A stretch of 64,000 nucleotides of DNA, from the NCBI RefSeq assembly GCF_003034965.1, contig NZ_PZKE01000009.1, positions 1 to 64,000 on the forward strand. Reading direction: 5' to 3'. This document shows positions 7,906 to 16,016 of the stretch, one piece after another (position 1 is the first letter of the stretch; every line of letters begins with the position of its first letter). The notes under the pieces are model-generated. The model was not told the DNA's origin, did no database searches, and was given only the letters and a program-made list of their open reading frames with translations. This stretch comes from Fuscovulum blasticum DSM 2131. GTDB lineage: Bacteria; Pseudomonadota; Alphaproteobacteria; Rhodobacterales; Rhodobacteraceae. Position numbers and translations under genes: made by a program.

Positions 7906-10900
7906 TCAACTGCGGAAGACACGGTAGATGGCCGGGATGACCAGAACCGTCAGCAGGGTCGAGGTCAGCAGGCCGAACAGAAGCGAGATGGCGAGGCCCT
8001 GGAAGATGGGGTCGGCCAGGATGACCGCCGCGCCGATCATCGCGGCGATGGCGGTCAGCAGGATGGGCTTGAAGCGGATCGCGCCGGCCTCGATCAGCGT
8101 GGCCACGGTCGGGCGGCTGCCGGGCGGTGTGGCATGGCGGATGAAATCGACCAGCAGGATCGAATTGCGCACGATGATGCCCGCCAGCGCGATGAAGCCG
8201 ATCATCGAGGTGGCCGAGAATGGCGCGCCGAACAGCCAGTGGCCCAGCATGATGCCAAGGAAGGTAAGCGGAATGGGCGTCAGGATCACCAGCGGCAGCT
8301 TGAAGCTGCCGAACTGCGCGACGACAAGGATGTAGATACCCAGAAGCGCCACGCCGAAAGCGGCGCCCATGTCGCGGAAGGTGACCCAGGTCACTTCCCA
8401 TTCGCCATCCCACAGGAGGGTAATCTTCGATTCATCCTGCGGCTGGCCGTGCAGGCTGATGTCGGGCGCCTGCCCCGCCGGCCAGTCCATCGCGCGGACG
8501 GCATCGGCCACGGCAAGCATCCCGTAGAGCGGCGCTTCGAAATCGCCGGCCAGATCTGCGGTGACCATCTCGATCGAACGGCCGTTGTGGCGGAAGATCG
8601 GATAGCTGGCCTGTTCCCCGGCCACGGTGACGACATCGCCCAGTTCCACCACGCCACGCGCACCGGGCAGGGTGTTGGCGGGAATGGGCGTGGTCAGGAA
8701 GGTTTCGTCCAGAACGCGGCGGTTCTTCGGCAGTTCCAGCCGCAGCGGCAGCGGTATCCGCCCTTCGCCCCGGTGGGAATAGCCGACGGTCTGGCCCCCG
8801 TTCAGGATGGCCAGCGTATCGAACACATCCTGTTCCTGCACGCCGAAGAATTCAAGCTGGTCGGTCGAGATGGTGGCGCGCAAGCGGCGGGCGCGAGTGC
8901 CGAAGCTGTCATCCACATCCACCACGAAGGGCACGCTTTCAAAGGCCTGCCGGATGCGGGTGGCCGCTTCGCGCCGCGCCTCGGGCGTGGGGCCGTAAAC
9001 CTCGGCCAGCAGGGTGGCCATGACGGGCGGGCCAGGCGGCGGTTCGACGGTTTTCAGCACGGTGCCGGGTGGCAGGGTCAGGCCCTTCATCCGTTCGCGG
9101 ATGTCCAGCGCGATGGCGTGGCTGGGGCGGTCACGGTCGGCCTTGTTGGTGAGCAGGATTTCCACCTCGCCCAGTTCGGGCGAGGCGCGCAGGAAGTAAT
9201 GCCGCACCAGACCGTTGAAGTTGAAGGGCGCGGCGGTGCCGGAATGGGTGCGGACCGACAGCACCTCGGGCAGGCCCATCACCACGGCGGCCACATCCTG
9301 CGCCACGCGGTCGGTCGCCTCGACCGAGGCGCCTTCGGGCAGGTCGATCATCACCGACAGCTCCGACTTGTTGTCGAAGGGCAGAAGTTTGACCGTGACA
9401 TCCTTGGTGTAAAGCGCGGCCAGCGAGCCGAAGGACAGGACCACGGTGCCCAGAAGGAAGACCAGCGCGCTTTTCCGGCTGGCCAGAACGGGGCGGGCGA
9501 CGGCGGCGTAAAGCCGGCCCAGCTTGCCGCCGGGGGCGCTGTGGGCACCCTCATGACCGTGCGCGGACATGTCGGCGCGGCCGGCGATCCTGACCATCAG
9601 CCAGGGGGTGATGATGACGGCGACGAAGAAGGAAAAGATCATCGCCGCCGAAGCATTGGCCGGGATGGGCGACATGTAGGGGCCCATCAGCCCCGAGACG
9701 AACAGCATGGGCAGCAGCGCCGCGACCACGGTCAGCGTGGCGACGATGGTGGGATTTCCCACCTCGGCCACGGCGTCGATGGCGGCCTGCACGCGGGGGC
9801 GGCTGTCCTTCATGCCCCAGTGGCGGGCGATGTTCTCGATCACCACGATGGCATCATCGACCAGGATACCGATGCTGAAGATCAGCGCGAACAGGCTGAC
9901 GCGGTTCAGGGTGTAGCCCATGATCCAGCTTGCAAACAGCGTCAGCAGAATGGTGACCGGAATGACGATGGCCACCACCATCGCCTCGCGCCAGCCGATG
10001 GCGACCCAGACGAGAATGATGATCGAGATCGTCGCAAGGCCCAGGTGGAACAGCAGTTCATTGGCCTTTTCATTGGCCGTTTCGCCATAGTCGCGGGTGA
10101 CGGTGACCTGAACGCTGTCGGGGATCAGGGTGCCTTCGGCGGCGTGCAGGCGGTGCAGCGCGGCCTCGGCCACCACGACGGCATTGGCGCCGGCGCGTTT
10201 GGCGATGGCAAGCGTCACAGCGGGGGTGCGGATCAGGCTGCCGTCTTCGGCCCGGGTGACCATGGCGACGATGTGATCCGAGGTGTCAGGGACGTAGGAC
10301 ACGGTTGCCACATCTGCGACATACACGGGGCGACCGTCGCGGGTGGTCAGCAGCAGGTTCGCCACCTCGGACGGGGCGCGCAGGGTTTCGCCGGCCACAA
10401 GATCAATCTGGTCGCCGCCGTCGCGGATGCGGCCGGTGTTCAGGGTGCGGTTGGCCTGCTGCACCTTGCCGGCCAGTTGCTGCAAGGTCACGCCGTAAAG
10501 CGCCAGCCGGTCGGGATCGGGGGCGATGCGGATCGCTTCGGTCGCGTCGCCAACAAGGTAGGTCAGGCCCACGTCATCAGTCTTGGCAAGGTCTGCCTGC
10601 AAGGCGCGGGCGATGCGGGTCAGGTCGGCCGAGGAAACCTGCTGGCCCGGGCGGGGCGACAGGGTGAGCGAGAGGATCGCCACATCGTCGATGCCGCGCC
10701 CGACGACCAGAGGTTCGGGAATGCCGACCGGCAGCCGGTCGATGTTGGCGCGCAGCTTTTCGTGGACGCGCAGGATGGCATCTTCGGCCTTGGTGCCGAC
10801 GTTGAAGCGGGCGGCGACCATGGTGCTGTCGTCATGCGTCTGGGAATAGACGTGTTCCACGTCGTTGATGCCCTTGACGATGATCTCAAGCGGTTCGGTC

Positions 10901-11121
10901 ACCAGCTTGACCGCATCTTCCGCGCGCAGGCCGGGGGCCTGAACGAAGATGTCCACCATGGGAACCGAGATCTGCGGTTCCTCTTCGCGCGGCAGCGAGG
11001 TGAGGGCGACAAGGCCTGCGGCCAGCGCGGCCAGAATGAACAGCGGTGTCAGCGCCGAGGCGATGAAGCTGCGGGTCAGGCCGCCGGCGATGCCCAGCGG
11101 ATGCGAGGGGCGGTCAGTCAT
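7906..11121 (-). CDS. RND efflux pump, inner-membrane permease subunit
   Basis: The 1071-residue product is the size of AcrB/MdtB pumps and has their layout: a helix near the N-terminus, a large periplasmic porter domain, six helices, a second porter domain and six more helices. SIGILVDDAIVVIENIARHW carries the paired Asp of the proton relay in TM4. Such pumps work as trimers with the adaptor encoded just upstream and an outer-membrane channel, which is not in this window. The start at 11121 (MTDRPSHPLG) overlaps the adaptor gene by eight bases, indicating translational coupling. Substrate unknown; neighbouring DUF2892 and the operator hint at sulfur stress. Confidence 0.93.
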   Translation of the reverse strand: MTDRPSHPLGIAGGLTRSFIASALTPLFILAALAAGLVALTSLPREEEPQISVPMVDIFVQAPGLRAEDAVKLVTEPLEIIVKGINDVEHVYSQTHDDSTMVAARFNVGTKAEDAILRVHEKLRANIDRLPVGIPEPLVVGRGIDDVAILSLTLSPRPGQQVSSADLTRIARALQADLAKTDDVGLTYLVGDATEAIRIAPDPDRLALYGVTLQQLAGKVQQANRTLNTGRIRDGGDQIDLVAGETLRAPSEVANLLLTTRDGRPVYVADVATVSYVPDTSDHIVAMVTRAEDGSLIRTPAVTLAIAKRAGANAVVVAEAALHRLHAAEGTLIPDSVQVTVTRDYGETANEKANELLFHLGLATISIIILVWVAIGWREAMVVAIVIPVTILLTLFASWIMGYTLNRVSLFALIFSIGILVDDAIVVIENIARHWGMKDSRPRVQAAIDAVAEVGNPTIVATLTVVAALLPMLFVSGLMGPYMSPIPANASAAMIFSFFVAVIITPWLMVRIAGRADMSAHGHEGAHSAPGGKLGRLYAAVARPVLASRKSALVFLLGTVVLSFGSLAALYTKDVTVKLLPFDNKSELSVMIDLPEGASVEATDRVAQDVAAVVMGLPEVLSVRTHSGTAAPFNFNGLVRHYFLRASPELGEVEILLTNKADRDRPSHAIALDIRERMKGLTLPPGTVLKTVEPPPGPPVMATLLAEVYGPTPEARREAATRIRQAFESVPFVVDVDDSFGTRARRLRATISTDQLEFFGVQEQDVFDTLAILNGGQTVGYSHRGEGRIPLPLRLELPKNRRVLDETFLTTPIPANTLPGARGVVELGDVVTVAGEQASYPIFRHNGRSIEMVTADLAGDFEAPLYGMLAVADAVRAMDWPAGQAPDISLHGQPQDESKITLLWDGEWEVTWVTFRDMGAAFGVALLGIYILVVAQFGSFKLPLVILTPIPLTFLGIMLGHWLFGAPFSATSMIGFIALAGIIVRNSILLVDFIRHATPPGSRPTVATLIEAGAIRFKPILLTAIAAMIGAAVILADPIFQGLAISLLFGLLTSTLLTVLVIPAIYRVFRS

Positions 11122-12130
11122 GGCCGGCCCCTTCGGCGGCGGTGATCTCGGCGGCGGCGGTGGCGCCATCGGTGCGGATGCGGTCGCCGGGCTGCAGGCC
11201 GCTGAGCACCTCGACGCTTTCGACGCCGCCGATCACCTGCGGTTCCCCGGGCAGGACGGTGCGCAGGGCAAGGCCGGCGGCGGTTTCGACGGCGACGAAA
11301 TCAACCCCGGCGCGGGTGATCAGCGCCGCGCGCGGCACCGCCAGCGCGGGGCGGGCGGCCATGGGCAGGCGCACCAGCACGCGGGCATCGACAAAGCGGC
11401 CCGACAGACCCTGCACGGCGACATCGGCCAGAACGCGGCCGTTCTCGATCAGCGGGTAGATGCGTTCCAGGGTGCCCTGCACCTCGCCCTCGGGGGTTTC
11501 GATGGGCAGGGTGGCGCCTTCGTGCAGCGCGGCGGCGTGGCGTTCGGGGATGGCCAGCCGCAGGAAGATGCCGCCGCCGCCCAGAAGCACGACCTCTTCG
11601 CCCGCCATGACAACGGCACCCTTGGCCACCGGCACATCCAGCACGCGGCCATCGGCCGGCGCCAGAACGTCGCCTTCGGCGGCCTGCTGTTCAACGACCT
11701 GCCGCTGCGCGGCGACCGCCTCGATCTGGCCTTTCAGCACGTCGACCTGCGTTCGCAGCGCATCCAGACGCTGGGCGGTGGTCACGCCGCGCGCCAGCAG
11801 GTCTTCGCCGCGCTTCAGCTCGGCCTCGGCATTGGCAAGCTGCGCGTCCAGCGAGGCGCGCTGCGCATCGTAGGCGGAAATCTGGAAGGCCAGCTTTTCA
11901 TCCACGATGCGGCCCAGCAGGGCACCGGCCTTGACCTCATCGCCTTCCTTGACGGTCAGGTCGACCAGCGTGCCGCCCAGCCGGGCGCGGGCGGGCAGAC
12001 GGTCGCGCGCTTCGACCTGACCGAAGACGGACTTCCAGTCGGTCAGGTCAACGGGGGCAAGGGTGACGGTTTCGGCCATGGCCGACAGCGGAAGCCAAAG
12101 GGCCAGCATCACGGAAATCACGCGGTTCAT
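11114..12130 (-). CDS. RND efflux periplasmic adaptor (membrane fusion protein)
   Basis: The 338-residue product starts MNRVISVMLALWLPLSAMAE, a signal peptide, followed by beta-barrel, lipoyl-like and hairpin regions (a coiled coil rich in Ala, Glu and Arg around 85-140) and ADGRVLDVPVAKGAVV, the second half of the lipoyl domain. It links the RND pump to an outer-membrane channel. The ATG at 12130, with GAGGG seven bases upstream, is preferred over the in-frame ATG 33 bases further up. First gene of the operon adaptor - pump - DUF2892. Confidence 0.9.
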   Translation of the reverse strand: MNRVISVMLALWLPLSAMAETVTLAPVDLTDWKSVFGQVEARDRLPARARLGGTLVDLTVKEGDEVKAGALLGRIVDEKLAFQISAYDAQRASLDAQLANAEAELKRGEDLLARGVTTAQRLDALRTQVDVLKGQIEAVAAQRQVVEQQAAEGDVLAPADGRVLDVPVAKGAVVMAGEEVVLLGGGGIFLRLAIPERHAAALHEGATLPIETPEGEVQGTLERIYPLIENGRVLADVAVQGLSGRFVDARVLVRLPMAARPALAVPRAALITRAGVDFVAVETAAGLALRTVLPGEPQVIGGVESVEVLSGLQPGDRIRTDGATAAAEITAAEGAGHD

Positions 12131-12168
12131 GGGCAGGCCCTCGGGGTCAGGGGGACGATTCACACTCC

Positions 12169-12196
12169 TATATATTCATAATTTTGCATTTGTAAA
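12169..12196 (-). promoter_or_regulatory. Promoter of the RND operon with embedded operator
   Basis: On the minus strand TTTACA (12191-12196) and TATATA (12169-12174) are 16 bases apart. The spacer contains ATTC-N8-GCAT (12174-12189 on the plus strand), one base from the ATTC-N8-GAAT pattern I recall for SqrR/BigR sulfide-responsive repressors, and a second dyad GCATTT-GT-AAATGC at 12186-12199. The stretch is strikingly AT-rich against its surroundings. Operator identity is inference. Confidence 0.55.
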
Positions 12197-12231
12197 TGCC
12201 AGAGCGTCCAAGCCCGTTGCGGAAAGCGGGA

Positions 12232-13488
12232 TCAGGGCTGGATGAGGATCGCGCGGAAGTCGTTGACGTTGGTCAGCGTGGGGCCGGTGACGACCTGCCG
12301 GTCGATGGCGGCAAAGAAGCTGTGCGCATCATTGGCAGCCAGCGCGGCGGCCGGGTCCAGCCCGGCGGCGCGGGCGCGCGACAGGGTGTCGGGGCCGATC
12401 AGGGCGCCGGCGACCTCGGCCGCGCCATCGACGCCATCGGTATCGCAGGCCAGCGCATGGATGCCCCCTGCCCCATTCAGCGCCAGTGCCAGCGCAAGGC
12501 AGAATTCGGCGTTGGGGCCGCCGATGCCGGTGCCGCGCCGGGTCACGGTCAGCTCTCCCCCGGACAGCAGCAGGACCGGCCTGTCGCCGGGGCGCAGACT
12601 GGCCTGCACCTGAAGCGCCTGAGCCGCCTGTGCGGCGGCCACTTCGCGCGCCTCGCCTTCCAGCGCATCGCCCAGGAACCGGACCTCGCACCCCGCGCTT
12701 CGGGCCATATCGGCGGCGGCGGCCAGGCTTTGCGAAGGGGCGGCGCAGATGATGTTTTCCACCCGCGACAGGCGCGGATCATCGGGGCGGACGACGCCGG
12801 TCGGGCGTGACAGCACGCCGGAAACGGCGGCGGGCACCGGCACCTGCCAGCGGGCCAGCAGGGCGCTGGCCTGAACCGCGGTGGTGGCATCGCCCACGGT
12901 CGGGCCAGAACCGATGAAGGCCGGATCGTCGCCGGGCACGTCGGAGATCATCAGCGCCAGCATCCGGGCGGGGAAGGCGGCGGCGGCAAGCTGGCCGCCC
13001 TTGACCCGGCTGAGGTGCTTGCGGACGGTGTTCATCGCCGAAATGGGCGCCCCCGAGGCAAGAAGGGCCGCGTTGACCGCCTGCTTGTCGGCAAGGGTCA
13101 GGCCCGTCGCCGGGGCGCAGAGCAGCGCCGAGGCCCCGCCCGAGATCAGCGCCAGCACGAAATCATCGGGCGTCAGGCCGTGCAGCAGGGCCAGCATCCG
13201 GTCTGTCGCGGCCAGACCGGCGGCATCGGGCACCGGATGGGCGGCTTCGACGATCATGATCCCGCGACAGGGGCGGCCATAGCCATAACGGGTGAGAACC
13301 AGCCCCTCGCAGGGGCCCCAGACGGATTCAACCGCCTCGGCCATGCGGGCGCTGGCCTTGCCCGCGCCGATGACCAGCACGCGGCCCGGTGGCCGGGCCG
13401 GCAGGTGGCGGGCCAGCGAGCGCATGGGGTCGGCCACCTCGACGGCGCGGTCGAACAGGGCACGCAGCAGGGGGGCGGGGTCGTCCAT
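12232..13488 (-). CDS. ttuD: Glycerate 2-kinase (MOFRL family)
   Basis: The 418-residue product matches the GckA/TtuD family (DUF4147 followed by MOFRL domain): GRVLVIGAGKASARMAEAVE near the N-terminus, SGGASALLCAP in the middle and LLSGGELTVTRRGTGIGGPN before the MOFRL end with ALACDTDGVDG. The family phosphorylates glycerate to 2-phosphoglycerate; older annotation calls it hydroxypyruvate reductase. The start at 13488 (MDDPAPLLR) is eight bases after the LacI stop, although its ribosome site is weak. As last gene of the 15-gene catabolic operon it suggests that a C3 product (glycerate, hydroxypyruvate or tartronate semialdehyde) leaves the pathway here. Confidence 0.88.
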   Translation of the reverse strand: MDDPAPLLRALFDRAVEVADPMRSLARHLPARPPGRVLVIGAGKASARMAEAVESVWGPCEGLVLTRYGYGRPCRGIMIVEAAHPVPDAAGLAATDRMLALLHGLTPDDFVLALISGGASALLCAPATGLTLADKQAVNAALLASGAPISAMNTVRKHLSRVKGGQLAAAAFPARMLALMISDVPGDDPAFIGSGPTVGDATTAVQASALLARWQVPVPAAVSGVLSRPTGVVRPDDPRLSRVENIICAAPSQSLAAAADMARSAGCEVRFLGDALEGEAREVAAAQAAQALQVQASLRPGDRPVLLLSGGELTVTRRGTGIGGPNAEFCLALALALNGAGGIHALACDTDGVDGAAEVAGALIGPDTLSRARAAGLDPAAALAANDAHSFFAAIDRQVVTGPTLTNVNDFRAILIQP

Positions 13489-13496
13489 GGCGGGGA

Positions 13497-14516
13497 TCAC
13501 CGGGAAAGCGTGGAGCCGCGGGCGATCAGTTCGACCGGGGTCAGGGTTTCGGGCGGGGGCGCGCAGCCGTCGCGCAGCCAGCGCAGCATGGTTTCGGCCA
13601 TGCGCTGGCCGAAACAGGCAATGTCGCAGCGCACCGAGGTGAGGCCCGGAAAGACCTGCGCGCAATCCTCGATGTCGTCGAAGCCGACGATCTTGAGGTC
13701 GGGGCCGACGCGGCGGCCGATCTCGGCGCAGCCGGACAAAAGGCCAAGCGCCACCAGATCGTTGAAGCAGATCACCGCATCGACATCGGGGTGGCTGCGG
13801 GCCAGAAGGCGGGCCGCCTCGCGCCCGAAGGCGCGGCCGGGGCGGCCGGGCAGCACCAGCGGCGGCAGGCCGGCGGCGGCCAGAACGGCCAGATAGCCCG
13901 ACATGCGCTGATAGGTGACCTCGCGCCCTTCCAGCCCGCCCAGAAAGGCGATGCGGCGGGCGCCAAGGTCCAGCAGGTGGCGGGCGGCAAGGCGACCGCC
14001 GGCAAGGTAATCGGGGGCGGCAAAGGGGAAGCGGTCCACCTCGGGCACCACCTTGCGCAGCACCTGCAAGGCCGGGATGCCGGCGCGGGAAATGGCGCCG
14101 AAGGTGGCGTCTTCCTGTCCGTAGGTGGGGGCGATGATCAGCGCCGAAACCCCGTGTTCCAGCATGGCCGAGACGACCTGACCCTGAAGATCGGGGTCTT
14201 CGTCGGTATTGGCCAGCACGGTGGCATAGCCCGCCGCCGACAGGGCCATTTGCAGCGAGGTGGCGAATTCGGTGAAAAAGGGGTTGCGCAGGTCATTGAT
14301 GACAAGGCCGATCAGCCCGGCATTGGCGCTGCGCAGGGTGGCGGCGGCGCGGTTGTAGACATAGCCGATGTCGGCCATGGCCTGCCGGACCTGCTGGCGG
14401 GTTTCCTCTTTCACCAGCGCGGAATTCTGCAGGACAAGGCTGACCGTCGATTTCGACACGCCCGCCTGTCGGGCGACATCCACGATGGTCGGTCGGCGGT
14501 CCATTCCCTGCCCCAT
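13497..14516 (-). CDS. LacI-family transcriptional regulator
   Basis: The 339-residue product begins with the LacI helix-turn-helix (RRPTIVDVARQAGVSKSTVS) and hinge, followed by a sugar-binding periplasmic-protein-like core (DLRNPFFTEF, GFDDIEDCAQ). An ATG twelve bases inside (14504) is an alternative start. It lies inside the operon, 15 bases behind the DUF993 gene and eight before glycerate kinase, so it would be autoregulated. The obvious targets are the two LacI-type half-palindromic operators at the operon promoter near 29114-29149. Inducer unknown; probably the imported sugar or a metabolite of it. Confidence 0.92.
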   Translation of the reverse strand: MGQGMDRRPTIVDVARQAGVSKSTVSLVLQNSALVKEETRQQVRQAMADIGYVYNRAAATLRSANAGLIGLVINDLRNPFFTEFATSLQMALSAAGYATVLANTDEDPDLQGQVVSAMLEHGVSALIIAPTYGQEDATFGAISRAGIPALQVLRKVVPEVDRFPFAAPDYLAGGRLAARHLLDLGARRIAFLGGLEGREVTYQRMSGYLAVLAAAGLPPLVLPGRPGRAFGREAARLLARSHPDVDAVICFNDLVALGLLSGCAEIGRRVGPDLKIVGFDDIEDCAQVFPGLTSVRCDIACFGQRMAETMLRWLRDGCAPPPETLTPVELIARGSTLSR

Positions 14517-14531
14517 TGCCCTGCCCCGCCG

Positions 14532-15695
14532 TCAACCGAAGCCGTGCAATTGCAGCAGCAGGCGCATCCGCGCGGTGGCAAGATCCGGATCGGACAGCAA
14601 ACCGGCCTGATCCGCAAGGCGGAACACCTGCGCGTAATGGGTGATGTCGCGGCTGGACTGGAATCCGGCGGGCATGATGAAATGGCGCTGGCTGCCGTTC
14701 AGCCAGGCAAGGAAGGCGATGCCGGCCTTGTAAAACCGCGTCGGCGCGCGGAAGATTTCGCGCGACAGGGGCACCGTGGGGGCCAGAAGCCGGTCATAGG
14801 TGGCGCGGTCACCCTGCGCCAGCGCCTCAAGCGCCTGCGAGGCGGCGGGGGCGATGGCGGCGAAGATGCCCAGAAGCGCGTGCGAATGGCGGGTGCCATC
14901 CCCGGCGATCAGCGGCGCATAGTTGAAATCGTCGCCGGTATAAAGGCGGACGCCTTCGGGAAGACGCGCGCGGAACGCCTCTTCATGCGACTGATCGAGA
15001 AGGGAAATCTTGATGCCGTCCACCTTGGCTGGGTTTTCCGCGATCAGCGACAGCACGAAATCGGAGGCCTGATCCACGGTGGCGCAGCCCCAGTAGCCGG
15101 CAAGGGCGGGATCGAACATGTCGCCCAGCCAGTGCAGGATGACCGGATCTTTCGCCCCGTCGATCAGGCGGCGATAGACGGCGTGATAGGCGTCGGGGCC
15201 GGCAGAGAGGGCCGGCAGGGCGCGGGTGGCCATCAGGATAAGCTGGCCGCCGGCGGCTTCGATCGCCTCGGCCTGATGTTCATAGGCGGCGGCAATGGCA
15301 TCGGGCGTGGTCAGGCTGCCGGGCGCGGCGTGATCGGTGCCGCAGCCGCAGGCGACACGGGGACGCAGGGGGTGCGCGCGGGCAGCGGCCATGGTGCGGT
15401 TGATCAGTTCCTGCGCGGTCAGCCAGTCAACGCCCATGCCGCGCTGCGCGGTATCCATCGCTTCGGCCAGACCAAGGCCCTGATCCCAGAGCCCCTGCCG
15501 GAAGGCCAGGGTCGCGCCCCAGTCAACGGCGGGGCGGGTGTCCCAGGGGCTGCGTTCGCGCAGCGGATCAGACACGACATGCGCGGCGGCAAAGGCGGTG
15601 CGGGTCAGCGCCACGCGGGGCGCGCGCGGCACCAGCGGCGTGCCGGTCAGTGCATGGGGGACCAGGCGGCCGTCTTCGGTGGGCAGGGTCAGCAT
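14532..15695 (-). CDS. DUF993 protein (dihydrodipicolinate-synthase-like fold)
   Basis: The 387-residue product matches the DUF993 family as I know it, a TIM-barrel group placed near the DapA/aldolase superfamily. Visible blocks are VACGCGTDHAAPGSLT, VILHWLGDMFDPALAGYWG and KVDGIKISLLDQSHEEAFR; the Lys in VDGIKIS stands where class I aldolases carry the Schiff-base Lys. The reaction is not known. In this operon, ahead of glycerate kinase and behind several dehydrogenases, a retro-aldol cleavage or keto-sugar step is a reasonable guess. The start at 15695 (MLTLPTEDG) overlaps the Dabb gene by seven bases. Confidence 0.78.
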   Translation of the reverse strand: MLTLPTEDGRLVPHALTGTPLVPRAPRVALTRTAFAAAHVVSDPLRERSPWDTRPAVDWGATLAFRQGLWDQGLGLAEAMDTAQRGMGVDWLTAQELINRTMAAARAHPLRPRVACGCGTDHAAPGSLTTPDAIAAAYEHQAEAIEAAGGQLILMATRALPALSAGPDAYHAVYRRLIDGAKDPVILHWLGDMFDPALAGYWGCATVDQASDFVLSLIAENPAKVDGIKISLLDQSHEEAFRARLPEGVRLYTGDDFNYAPLIAGDGTRHSHALLGIFAAIAPAASQALEALAQGDRATYDRLLAPTVPLSREIFRAPTRFYKAGIAFLAWLNGSQRHFIMPAGFQSSRDITHYAQVFRLADQAGLLSDPDLATARMRLLLQLHGFG

Positions 15696-16012
15696 GGGGC
15701 ACCTGTGAAGGGAAGGTCGAAGACAAGGATGCCGTCGATGCCGCCGGCGGCATGGGCCACAAGGCCGGCGCCGAAAGCCCGGTGTTCGGCATCGGCCTGA
15801 TAGGTGGCCAGCGCGTCCCAATCGGCGAAGTCGATGGTGAAGCCGTGCAGATAGCCGCGTTCGATCTGTTCGGGGCTTTCGGACCGGCCGGCGGCGAATC
15901 CCGCCACCCCCGGCAGCCGGGCGGCAAGGCGGGGGATGGGGGCGAACAGGTCGGCGGCCTGCGCATCGGTCACGTCGGGGCGGAAGCGGACAAGGACGAT
16001 GTGGCGGATCAT
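15689..16012 (-). CDS. Dabb (stress-responsive A/B barrel) protein
   Basis: The 107-residue product starts MIRHIVLVRFRPDVTDAQAA, the typical opening of the Dabb family, and includes GFTIDFADWDALATYQAD with the family's HxxF/Y-like strand and YQ-H block. These small dimeric ferredoxin-fold proteins often accompany catabolic operons; most have no proven role, some are cyclases or isomerases. It follows the GMC gene by four bases and overlaps DUF993 by seven. A start 24 bases upstream is possible but spoils the conserved N-terminus. Confidence 0.85.
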   Translation of the reverse strand: MIRHIVLVRFRPDVTDAQAADLFAPIPRLAARLPGVAGFAAGRSESPEQIERGYLHGFTIDFADWDALATYQADAEHRAFGAGLVAHAAGGIDGILVFDLPFTGAPC

Positions 16013-16016
16013 GGCG

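Noticed and set aside
7579-11145. A very long plus-strand open frame (over 1100 codons) opposite the RND pump gene
   Set aside because: Its translation is rich in His, Gly, Arg and Gln with no family motif, and the minus strand encodes a clear RND pump; it is a high-GC shadow frame. Similar shadows opposite nuoG, dctQM, DUF993/LacI, ffh and the CoA-transferase were dropped for the same reason.
12195-12245. Intrinsic terminator after the glycerate kinase gene
   Set aside because: Only short arms (AGCCC/GGGCT) with a long loop and no T-run; not convincing enough to annotate.
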